DNA of 64,000 nucleotides from Xenorhabdus sp014467285. GTDB taxonomy: Bacteria > Pseudomonadota > Gammaproteobacteria > Enterobacterales > Enterobacteriaceae. Both the position numbers and the translations under genes were made by a program. Below, piece after piece: positions 1-7,344 of this stretch. The notes under the pieces were generated by a model. The model was not told where the DNA came from and ran no database searches. It worked only from the letters and a program-made list of their open reading frames with translations. The stretch covers positions 1-64,000 of the forward strand of contig NZ_NKHR01000021.1 in assembly GCF_014467285.1 (NCBI RefSeq), in the 5' to 3' direction. Numbering within the stretch: the stretch's first letter is position 1; each line of letters begins with the position of its first letter.

Positions 1-275
1 AAGGAGACAACCGTTTGACATTTTTAGTGCTAGATAATGCGCGTATCCACCATGGGATCGCGGAAAAAACCAGACATCGCTGGTTACGAGAGCACAACCT
101 GCTTTTACTTTATCTTCCCGCCTACAGCCCAGAGCTGAATCTGATTGAAATCGTCTGGAAACAAGCCAAATATCACTGGCGACGTTTTATCACCTGGACT
201 CAAGATACCATGGAGTATGAGCTAAATACGTTATTGGAAGGTTATGGTGATCAATTTGCAATTAATTTTTCTTGA
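1..275 (+). CDS. IS630-family transposase, C-terminal part (5' end outside window)
   Basis: The frame is open from the left edge, so the gene starts upstream of the window and only about 90 C-terminal residues are visible. They carry the end of an IS630/Tc1-type DDE transposase: LVLDNARIHHG holds the second catalytic aspartate, and YLPAYSPELNLIEIVWKQAK holds the third acidic residue (the E of the NLIE segment) with the family's typical PxYSPELNPIE context. The reading frame ends with TGA after a normal-looking C terminus. Whether the element is intact cannot be judged because its left part is missing. It marks the left flank as mobile-element territory. Confidence 0.85.
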   Translation, partial: GDNRLTFLVLDNARIHHGIAEKTRHRWLREHNLLLLYLPAYSPELNLIEIVWKQAKYHWRRFITWTQDTMEYELNTLLEGYGDQFAINFS

Positions 276-693
276 GCACTTAACTCAGATTTTATCTGAT
301 GAATCCGCTTAAATACCCTTAAAAGCCCGAAAATCTCCATGGAATTTTAAGTTATTATTTTGCAGGTTGGTAATTTCTCCTGAAAATTGGAGTAATCATA
401 GCTTCTCTGCCTATTATTTATAGTTTTTTATCATACTGAAACTTGAAAACCTTCAGCCCTCAATTTTATATTCCATCAAAAATAAACTATAAAGAAAATA
501 TGATAGTTTCACTTTTATTCTTTTCTGTATAATCACGGGAGCTTGTCAAACAGTGGGCTGAAAGTGCGGATTTTCATCAAGGCTCATTGAAGCCGAATAC
601 ATGTTTGCAACTATGCTGTCAGAAAATTTTATTCCCCAGTTTGAATTGTGCCGGTGTCCATCTTATTGACTTAATTAGATGTATTAAATACAG
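276..693. other. gene-free stretch next to the IS end
   Basis: No convincing ORF on either strand. The first 60-100 bases probably include the right end of the IS630 element, but no terminal inverted repeat can be assigned without the left end. A perfect TATAAT hexamer at 528-533 is followed by a stretch (about 538-637) that begins with GGGA and ends with TCCCC and contains a small GGCT/AGCC hairpin. This might be a structured transcript, but no known RNA family was recognised. Confidence 0.4.
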
Positions 694-712
694 GATAATG
701 ATAATCTTGTAA
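694..712. promoter_or_regulatory. Fur-box-like site without an adjacent gene start
   Basis: The 13 bases GATAATGATAATC match the left part of the 19-bp Fur consensus exactly, and about 14 of 19 positions match overall. The site lies just past the 3' end of the receptor operon, not in front of any visible gene start. It may be a relic of a gene lost when the IS inserted, or control an unannotated transcript. Confidence 0.45.
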
Positions 713-743
713 AAATAGCGGTGAATTTTCACCGCTATTTTTT
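712..743 (-). terminator. rho-independent terminator of the receptor operon
   Basis: A perfect 14-bp stem (AAAATAGCGGTGAA against TTCACCGCTATTTT) with a very short loop lies 20 nt beyond the receptor stop codon. A-rich and T-rich flanks on both sides make it potentially bidirectional. Confidence 0.85.
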
Positions 744-761
744 ATAGGTATCTAAATTCTA

Positions 762-3017
762 TTAGAAACGAATTTCTGCGCCCATAACGTAAGTTCGGCC
801 GCGGGCGGTTTGGGTAGTTGCATCACTAGCTCCCATATGAGCAGAAGAATTCATACGATTTAGTGCGTCAGCATAGTTTCTATTGGTTAAATTTTGCACG
901 GACAATTTAACCAATATATTTTTATTAATTTGGTAATCTGTGTATAAATCGATAACAGTCGGTATCTTATCATCCTTAATCATCTTTATTTGATTTCCAT
1001 TCTCTGCATCCAGTTCAATTTCAGGATCTTGGTGATAAGATTTGCCTGTATATGTCACAATAGCCCCAAGACGCATTTTTTCATCTAACAAACGAATACC
1101 TGTATCTAATGTAAGATATCGTTCCGGTAACTGAGAAGCAGGACTCGCCCCAAAATCAGATGTTGCTCTAGAAGTTGGCTGCTGTGTTTTTTGCTGACTA
1201 TAAGCTAATGAACTATAAAATACGCCCGCATTATAGTTTGCTGACAATTCATAACCACTCATATTGACCGGAGCTAAGCTATTGGTATAAATAAAAATAT
1301 TGAAATTTTTCTTATGATAATCTTTTGGTTCTAGGGATCCATCATCCAAACATATTTTCCCTGTCGCACATAATACATAAGAACCACTTTTGATGTAGTT
1401 TTTAATCTTAGTATGAAAATATGCTGCTTTTAGATGGAATGCATCCCCGTCTACAAGCAGATTTGGGCGATAACTATTAAAACCAATTTGATAAGTATCC
1501 GATTTCTCTCCTTTCAAGAATGGATTCACAGAAGCTCCTGCTTCATTGGAATAGAAAACTTCCTGAGCATTTGGTGCCCTCATTGAGCGCGTATAACTTA
1601 CGAATGGCTGAAATGCAGGTGTAATTTCTGCCGATAATAAAATATTTGGGTTAAATCCTCGTGACTTTATATTTAATAATGCTTCCCCCTGAGGAAAACA
1701 GTCTAACAATTCATCACAAGCTGGTTTTATTCCTTTTAAACTAGATTCCAAATAGCTTAGTCCTAAATCAGCAGTATAAATCCCCCGTTCAATTTTCAAC
1801 CTGCTATAAATACTGGTAATATTTTGTTTTCCACTTGGTGAAAAGACATTATTTTTTTCCGTAGATTCCTTTTCATCAGCCAGCCCAATACCTGTTTTTT
1901 TAGTATACTCAGTACGCATCAATTTACTACCTAAGGTAAATGCAAAATCAATATCGGCATAATCAAATCTGCTTGTATTTTTAATATTAATAGAGTCAGA
2001 TTTATTACGTGATTCACTTCTACCTAAGCCACTTAAAGCCTTACCCTGAAAATCTTGAATTCCTTTTCCAGTGCTAAGCAAAATTTCCGTATCAATCAAT
2101 TCACTAAATGGTGTGTAATGATATTTTAGATAATAATCATAGCTATCAATATGACGCATATTAAATTTATTATGATAAAAACGTCCAGATAGCTCTAGAT
2201 CATGAAAGTCATTTGGTTTAATATTTAATTTCATCAATTGAGAGTTAGGTTTTTGTTTGAATGTATTTCTTGTACCAAATTCCTCACTACTAATACCATC
2301 AGCATTTCTATAATGAGCATCAATATTGTGTCCACTAAAAGCGAATAGAGCCCCCAAAGAACCTTCTGAATTGAATGCCTGTGTTTTTCCTGCAACAGCC
2401 ATCATACCACTTCGGCCGATGCCATTGTTGCCATATGTCCATTTAGTACGGACTCCCAAATTGTTGCCGTCGAATACGACATCATCAACACCAATAGTAC
2501 GGAAGTTAGCACTTCCCACTAACGCGTTGATTGAATCCTCATCACCAGCCTGCCCACGATTAATATCCGTACGGATAATAAAATTAGGGTCAATCAAAGC
2601 GCCAAACTGGTTATAAGGTTGTTGCCCATGTGCAAACTCGCTCGGTGATGTGCCATAAAAAGTCTGGCTGATACCATCCACCATCATATTAACGCGACCA
2701 AAACCACTTAAGCCACGGATATTAACGCTCACTGTTCCCTGACTCACATCCATTTGAGTATAAGTTCCCGGCAGACTGCGCAGTACTCTATCCATAGATT
2801 CCAGTTTATTATCTTCTCCTACAGAACTGTAAGCACCCGGCTTTTCCATTGCCTCAATCTGGGGAGCATTATTATTATCCTGAGCACCTGAAACTTTCAG
2901 GCTGCTGAACCGCATGACTTTTTCTTTTTTATTGTCATTCGTATTTTCAGCATAAGCGATTCCTTGAAGCCCGATTAATACTGCGCTGGCTCCAGCTATT
3001 TTTGCCACAATTTTCAT
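762..3017 (-). CDS. TonB-dependent outer-membrane receptor, haem/haemophore-receptor-like
   Basis: Outer-membrane gated channel for iron compounds, energised by TonB. The start is taken at the third possible ATG, which has AGGA 8 nt upstream; it gives 751 residues with a clean signal peptide (about 1-23, cut after AYA). A plug domain follows (roughly 50-165, with the VNIRGLSGFGRVNMMVDG segment), then a 22-strand barrel ending in the usual terminal F (AEIRF). MRAPNAQEVF (about 479) and NPFLKGE (about 498) correspond to the FRAP and NPNL boxes of haem receptors, but the histidine usually found between them is absent here. It is the last gene of a tonB-peptidase-receptor operon. The substrate could be haem, a haemophore or another iron carrier; receptor class is firm, substrate is not. 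Confidence 0.88.
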   Translation of the reverse strand: MKIVAKIAGASAVLIGLQGIAYAENTNDNKKEKVMRFSSLKVSGAQDNNNAPQIEAMEKPGAYSSVGEDNKLESMDRVLRSLPGTYTQMDVSQGTVSVNIRGLSGFGRVNMMVDGISQTFYGTSPSEFAHGQQPYNQFGALIDPNFIIRTDINRGQAGDEDSINALVGSANFRTIGVDDVVFDGNNLGVRTKWTYGNNGIGRSGMMAVAGKTQAFNSEGSLGALFAFSGHNIDAHYRNADGISSEEFGTRNTFKQKPNSQLMKLNIKPNDFHDLELSGRFYHNKFNMRHIDSYDYYLKYHYTPFSELIDTEILLSTGKGIQDFQGKALSGLGRSESRNKSDSINIKNTSRFDYADIDFAFTLGSKLMRTEYTKKTGIGLADEKESTEKNNVFSPSGKQNITSIYSRLKIERGIYTADLGLSYLESSLKGIKPACDELLDCFPQGEALLNIKSRGFNPNILLSAEITPAFQPFVSYTRSMRAPNAQEVFYSNEAGASVNPFLKGEKSDTYQIGFNSYRPNLLVDGDAFHLKAAYFHTKIKNYIKSGSYVLCATGKICLDDGSLEPKDYHKKNFNIFIYTNSLAPVNMSGYELSANYNAGVFYSSLAYSQQKTQQPTSRATSDFGASPASQLPERYLTLDTGIRLLDEKMRLGAIVTYTGKSYHQDPEIELDAENGNQIKMIKDDKIPTVIDLYTDYQINKNILVKLSVQNLTNRNYADALNRMNSSAHMGASDATTQTARGRTYVMGAEIRF

Positions 3018-3039
3018 TACCATCATCCTAAATAGAAGA

Positions 3040-3071
3040 ACATTTATTGCTGCTTACATTTATTGTTGCTT
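3040..3071. repeat. 16-nt direct tandem repeat, two units
   Basis: Two adjacent 16-nt units (ACATTTATTGCTGCTT and ACATTTATTGTTGCTT) differ at one base. They lie 23-54 nt upstream of the receptor start codon, in the intercistronic leader. Confidence 0.8.
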
Positions 3072-3103
3072 ACATCGGTTCGTAAGTTTGTGTATAAAAC
3101 ACC

Positions 3104-3135
3104 TCTGGCACTGGTAAAAAATTATCAGCGCCAGA
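3104..3135 (-). terminator. intercistronic hairpin between peptidase and receptor genes
   Basis: TCTGGCACTGGT pairs with ATCAGCGCCAGA (11 of 12 positions, counting one G-T pair). It follows the peptidase stop by 18 nt. The T-run on the minus strand is weak, so it is more likely a partial terminator or an mRNA-processing and stability element than a full stop. Confidence 0.5.
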
Positions 3136-3152
3136 AGTTATAAATATTTTTA

Positions 3153-5354
3153 TTAATTTTTTAATTCTGGAAAATAAGTTTTAGCATCATCTAACATTAA
3201 TAGAAAACTATAATCAAAGGCAATGTCATTCAGGCGATTAAAACGCCCTGGTTTTCCACCATGTCCGGTATCCATATTAGTCTCTAACAATACCAGACTG
3301 TCGCCTTGTTTCATTTCCCTTAATTTCGCAACCCATTTTGCCGGTTCCCAATATTGCACTTGGGAATCATGCAAACCTGTTGTCACTAATAAGTGAGGAT
3401 AACGCTGATGTTTAATATTGTCATAAGGGCTATAAGATTTAATACGGAAGTAATCCTCTTTATTATTTGGATTACCCCACTCTTCATATTCACCTGTTGT
3501 CAATGGAATAGATGAATCAAGCATTGTTGTCAAAGAATCCACAAAAGGCACTTTCGCAATGACTCCCCGGTATAATTCTGGTGCCTGGTTAATAACCGTG
3601 CCCATTAATAAACCACCTGCGCTGCCACCTTCTGCATAAACCCGCTTGCTATTTCCGTAGCCATCAGCAATCAGTTTTCTGGTAGCATCAATAAAATCGT
3701 GGAAACTGTTCATCTTGTTTTCGAGTTTACCTTGCAGATACCAGTTCTTGCCCAAATCGCCGCCACCACGAACATGCACCAAAGCATAAACAAAGCCACG
3801 ATCCAGCAAACTCAACAATGCTGAACTGAAATAAGGATCCATGCTGATGCCATAAGAACCATAACCGTAAATCAAGATCGGGTTTTCACCATTCTTGAAC
3901 AGGGACTTACGATATACCAGAGATACGGGCACCTCCACTCCGTCGCGGGCTTTTACCCAAATACGCTGGCTTTCATAATTTTCCTTGTTGAAACCTTTAA
4001 CTTCCTGCTGCTTCAATAATTCACGTTCACCTGTTTCCATGTTCCACTGGAACACTGAACTTGGCGTGGTCATGGATGAATAGCTATAGCGCAATAAATG
4101 GGTATCTGGCTCTGGGTTATAACTTATCGATGCCATATAGGCCGGATCATCAAATGAAACGCGTTTTTCCTGCTGCGTTTTCCAATCAATCTGACGAATT
4201 GATGACAATCCTTTGGTACGCTCCTGTACTACCAGCCAGTTATTGAACAATTCAAAATTTTCCAGATCCGTGTTTTCTTGTGGTGCAATCACCGTTTCCC
4301 ACGGCTTATCACTAGCTTCTGTACGATATAAGCCAAACAGTGGATTTTCATGGTTGGAACGAATATAAAATTGCCCGCGGAAATGGTCGAGATCGTACTC
4401 ACGCCCCGCCTGACGGGCAGAGAAAACCTGTGGTTCCGATTGCGGATTATTGGCATCAATCAAGCGATACTCTGAAGTCGAATAACTGACACTCGAGATC
4501 AAAATATAGTCGCGCGAAGTACTGTCTGAAATCGACAGATAGAAACGATCATCGTCTTCCTGATAGACCTTTTTATCCTGCCGGGTATCAGTACCATATT
4601 GATGGTGGAATAACTGATAAGGCAGCAACGTTTGGGGATCTCTGCGTACATAAAACAATGTCTCGCCATCATTTGCCCACAAAATATTGCCGGACGTGTT
4701 GTCGATGACATTGTTCTGCCAGTCAGCACCATCAAGATTTTTAAATGAAACCTGATAGTTACGACGACCTTGGATATCTTCTGCCACAGCAATGCGCTTG
4801 TTATCCAGCGTCACCGCAAGTCCACCAATTTGATAAAATTTATGGCCCTTTGCCCGCTCATTGCCATCAACCATGACCTGCCAATCAGTTGAATCATCAA
4901 CGGGCTTGCGCTGGTAGATTGGGAAATCTTTTCCTGCCTCATAAACGGTACGATAAACATACCCGTTATAGGTATAAGGAACTGACTGATCTTCTTTATT
5001 CATTCGATCAGTCATTTCTTTATACAGAGTTTCACGCAGTTCCTGACCTGATTTCAGCATCTGCCCGGTATACTGATTTTCAGCCGTTAAATAATCAATA
5101 ACATTTTTGTCCTGACGGTTATCATCACGCAGCCAATAATAATTATCGACACGGGCATCCCCGTGATTTTCCATTTTATGCGGCTGTTTTGTGGCCATAG
5201 GTGGCAACATACTTTTCTCCATTGCGATAGCGGTAAAACTATGACTCAATAAACTACCACCTAGCAAAAAACCGAGCATTATTCTTTTACTGTGTGCTGT
5301 TCTTTTGGTTGGCCTTTTCGTATTCGATGAAAGTACCGTCTTATACTGTGACAT
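3153..5354 (-). CDS. oligopeptidase B (S9A) with an N-terminal export signal
   Basis: Serine oligopeptidase of the prolyl-oligopeptidase family; E. coli PtrB cleaves short peptides after Arg/Lys. The 733 residues align with PtrB end to end after an extra 46-residue N terminus. The catalytic triad is Ser578 (GGSAGG), Asp663 (GLHDSQV) and His698 (MDTGHGG), exactly 46 beyond the PtrB residues as I recall them (532, 617, 652). The extension has a basic n-region, a hydrophobic core (IMLGFLLGGSLLSHSFTAIA) and an AIA cut site, so export to the periplasm is predicted. The start has CAGGA 9 nt upstream and sits 18 nt after tonB. Met45 or Met49 could start a cytoplasmic form. Position between a TonB paralogue and a receptor suggests it processes an imported peptide or protein; that role is inferred. 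Confidence 0.9.
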   Translation of the reverse strand: MSQYKTVLSSNTKRPTKRTAHSKRIMLGFLLGGSLLSHSFTAIAMEKSMLPPMATKQPHKMENHGDARVDNYYWLRDDNRQDKNVIDYLTAENQYTGQMLKSGQELRETLYKEMTDRMNKEDQSVPYTYNGYVYRTVYEAGKDFPIYQRKPVDDSTDWQVMVDGNERAKGHKFYQIGGLAVTLDNKRIAVAEDIQGRRNYQVSFKNLDGADWQNNVIDNTSGNILWANDGETLFYVRRDPQTLLPYQLFHHQYGTDTRQDKKVYQEDDDRFYLSISDSTSRDYILISSVSYSTSEYRLIDANNPQSEPQVFSARQAGREYDLDHFRGQFYIRSNHENPLFGLYRTEASDKPWETVIAPQENTDLENFELFNNWLVVQERTKGLSSIRQIDWKTQQEKRVSFDDPAYMASISYNPEPDTHLLRYSYSSMTTPSSVFQWNMETGERELLKQQEVKGFNKENYESQRIWVKARDGVEVPVSLVYRKSLFKNGENPILIYGYGSYGISMDPYFSSALLSLLDRGFVYALVHVRGGGDLGKNWYLQGKLENKMNSFHDFIDATRKLIADGYGNSKRVYAEGGSAGGLLMGTVINQAPELYRGVIAKVPFVDSLTTMLDSSIPLTTGEYEEWGNPNNKEDYFRIKSYSPYDNIKHQRYPHLLVTTGLHDSQVQYWEPAKWVAKLREMKQGDSLVLLETNMDTGHGGKPGRFNRLNDIAFDYSFLLMLDDAKTYFPELKN

Positions 5355-5372
5355 GCCATCAATCCTGCGTTT

Positions 5373-6176
5373 TTATTGAGATAAAGAAAACTCCACTGGC
5401 AGTTCAACCGTAACCCTGCCATTGATTAAAATAACATCAGGTGGTGCAGGTAAAGGCTGCGCCCTTTCCAATACCATCCTTGCTTCTCTGTCCAGAGAGT
5501 TAGTCCCTGAACGTCGTGTTAACTCACTGTCAATCAGGGCGCCCAACTGATTGACGGTAAATTTCACCATTGGGCGCCCTGTTCGCTTTCTTCTCTGGGC
5601 ATCTTCTGGATATTTTTTGTAGCGGTTCAAATGCCCGGTCACTTCTGCCTGCCAAACCGCTCTGGCATCGGCAATGGCATTAGAATTACTTTCATAGGAT
5701 GCTGCTGTACGAACGGTTACATTATTCGCCGTTGCACTACTGGTTGTTGGTGCTACGGTGCTGCGCGACTTTTCACTCTCCTGTTCTTTGGCTTTCACTC
5801 GTTTGACAGGCTGTGTTTTTTTCGGTGCATCTTGTTCTTTCTGTTTTTTCTTTTGCTTGTTGACTAAAAGCAAAGCATTTTCGTTTACATCCAGCTTGGG
5901 CATGTTTATTTCATCAACCTTGCTTTCCTGCTGCTTACTGGTAACAGATAGCTGCTGTTCAATGCCAATCGGCTGGTTTTGTATTTTATGTATTGCTTCT
6001 GTCTGTGTTGATAGTTCCACCATCACCGCAGGCGGAGGCAACAGCTCTTCTATATCAACGTCCTTTGGTTTGTAGACGAGCCAGCCTACCAACAAAGCAT
6101 GGAGTGTGATCGCGGCGAGAAAGGATTTTGTCACGTGACCAGTGTGAGCATTTTGATAAGCGGTATACGTCAACAT
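5373..6176 (-). CDS. TonB-family energy transducer (TonB/HasB paralogue)
   Basis: Inner-membrane protein that links the proton-motive force from ExbBD to outer-membrane receptors. The 267 residues show one N-terminal membrane segment (about 18-35, with His26 inside, as expected for TonB). A long charged linker rich in K, Q, E and T follows (about 75-165), then a C-terminal TonB domain from about 180 with YKKYPEDAQRRKRTGR and VKFTVNQLGALIDSELTRRS. The linker is Lys/Gln-rich and lacks the long Pro-Lys/Glu-Pro repeats of housekeeping TonB, as in system-specific paralogues such as HasB. No exbB or exbD lies nearby. It is first in the operon with the peptidase and receptor and is preceded by a Fur-box-like site. 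Confidence 0.9.
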   Translation of the reverse strand: MLTYTAYQNAHTGHVTKSFLAAITLHALLVGWLVYKPKDVDIEELLPPPAVMVELSTQTEAIHKIQNQPIGIEQQLSVTSKQQESKVDEINMPKLDVNENALLLVNKQKKKQKEQDAPKKTQPVKRVKAKEQESEKSRSTVAPTTSSATANNVTVRTAASYESNSNAIADARAVWQAEVTGHLNRYKKYPEDAQRRKRTGRPMVKFTVNQLGALIDSELTRRSGTNSLDREARMVLERAQPLPAPPDVILINGRVTVELPVEFSLSQ

Positions 6177-6210
6177 TTCTTATAGCACATTATGTCAATA
6201 ATAAATGGAG

Positions 6211-6229
6211 ATGAATGATAATCAATTCA
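6211..6229. promoter_or_regulatory. Fur-box-like site upstream of the tonB paralogue
   Basis: Uninterrupted match to the central 11 bases of the Fur consensus (AATGATAATCA), about 12 of 19 overall, 35-53 nt before the tonB start. It suggests iron repression of the tonB-peptidase-receptor operon. Confidence 0.6.
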
Positions 6230-6288
6230 ATATATAAATGAAAACTATTTTTATTTATTAGTTATTCACATCCTTGTGATACTTAACA

Positions 6289-7191
6289 TTATTTGGTTAC
6301 TTTTTCGCTCACTTTTGGGGTAAACCAGACAAAATCAGCATAATCGTTGTTCAAAGAAACGCCTTGTTCTGCAATCACAAACACAGCCACTTTTTCATTT
6401 GGCACTATTTTTTTCATATGCTGAGGAGCACCCATTGCTTTTACTGCGTGATATCCGCCCGCAAATAACAACGCTGGTGATGGTGCCTTGGCCAATTGTT
6501 CTGCCATTCGCTGATCACGCATTTGTTGAATTTTGCTCATCGCAGAGAGATGTTGTTCATCGATATTTCCACCATGGGAATTTTTGATGGTTTCTTCAAT
6601 GCGTTTTTTAACATCATCAGAAACCAGTGAAGTTCTATCTCCGGCCCTGTGATCTTTGTACGCCTGATCGATTTCACTACGAGTCAGATTTGCCGCAAGT
6701 AATGGGTAAGGTGCTCTCATTAACTCCATCACCAAATCACCATACCATTTCCATGGCCAGCCTTGATGCCATGCCAATAATGTCTGGACCCGCTCACCCC
6801 TGACAATCGGGTTCCCTTGCAACCAACTTTTAACTTTATTGACCTTTTCTTGCTGGCTTGGATCAATCATTTCCAGTAAGACGGAACCGTGAGGACGTTT
6901 TTTTCCAAGTTGTTGCACCAGCCATAACTCGATCTGGTGATGGTAGGGATTGTCATGTTTTTCACCAACAACAACACGAGGATAGCTCGCCAATTGTTCA
7001 AGCAGGTCATCGGGGGTTATGGCCTTCCCTGTTTTCATATCAAGTACTGCCCCGGAGTACATTAATTCATCAGGAAGAATTTGAAGTGTCGCTTGAGGGG
7101 TATTTTGAGCATCATTTGGCGCAATAGCACAACCACCAAGTAATAACGAACAGGCCAGAAAAGTCGATTTTATGCAGGCAGATGTTTTCAT
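6289..7191 (-). CDS. ChaN-family haem-binding lipoprotein
   Basis: Members of this family (Campylobacter ChaN, Pseudomonas PhuW) are iron-regulated lipoproteins that bind haem as dimers at the outer membrane. The 300-residue product has a lipoprotein signal with the lipobox LLGGC (Cys21), then the ChaN/TraB-like fold with VVVGEKHDNPYHHQ (about 74-87) and the C-terminal LFAGGYHAVKAMGAP segment. The gene precedes the tonB-peptidase-receptor operon by about 110 nt on the same strand and has its own Fur-box-like site. This pairing is the strongest hint that the neighbouring receptor handles haem or haem-protein iron. Confidence 0.85.
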   Translation of the reverse strand: MKTSACIKSTFLACSLLLGGCAIAPNDAQNTPQATLQILPDELMYSGAVLDMKTGKAITPDDLLEQLASYPRVVVGEKHDNPYHHQIELWLVQQLGKKRPHGSVLLEMIDPSQQEKVNKVKSWLQGNPIVRGERVQTLLAWHQGWPWKWYGDLVMELMRAPYPLLAANLTRSEIDQAYKDHRAGDRTSLVSDDVKKRIEETIKNSHGGNIDEQHLSAMSKIQQMRDQRMAEQLAKAPSPALLFAGGYHAVKAMGAPQHMKKIVPNEKVAVFVIAEQGVSLNNDYADFVWFTPKVSEKVTK

Positions 7192-7231
7192 ATTTATTCA
7201 TTATCAAAAGAAAAATTGCCCGCATATTATA

Positions 7232-7250
7232 GATAATGAGAATTATTTAC
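7232..7250. promoter_or_regulatory. Fur box upstream of the chaN-like gene
   Basis: GATAATGAGAATTATTTAC matches 15 of 19 positions of the Fur consensus and lies about 40 nt before the start codon, in promoter position. Confidence 0.7.
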
Positions 7251-7260
7251 AAATAAAAAT

Positions 7261-7329
7261 ACCCTGTTAAGCATAGACTTAACAGGGTCGCTCTCTCTTT
7301 TGTTCCGGCCTCATGAATAGGCCGGAACA
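7261..7329 (-). terminator. two tandem hairpins downstream of maeB
   Basis: Two perfect 11-bp stems follow the maeB stop. TGTTCCGGCCT/AGGCCGGAACA occupies 7301-7311 and 7319-7329. ACCCTGTTAAG/CTTAACAGGGT occupies 7261-7271 and 7278-7288 and is followed on the minus strand by ATTTTTATTT. The second has the classic terminator form. Confidence 0.8.
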
Positions 7330-7344
7330 ATAAATGGTTATTTT

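Noticed and set aside
2326..2616. Plus-strand frames inside the receptor and other large genes
   Set aside because: They are antisense shadows of well-supported coding regions.
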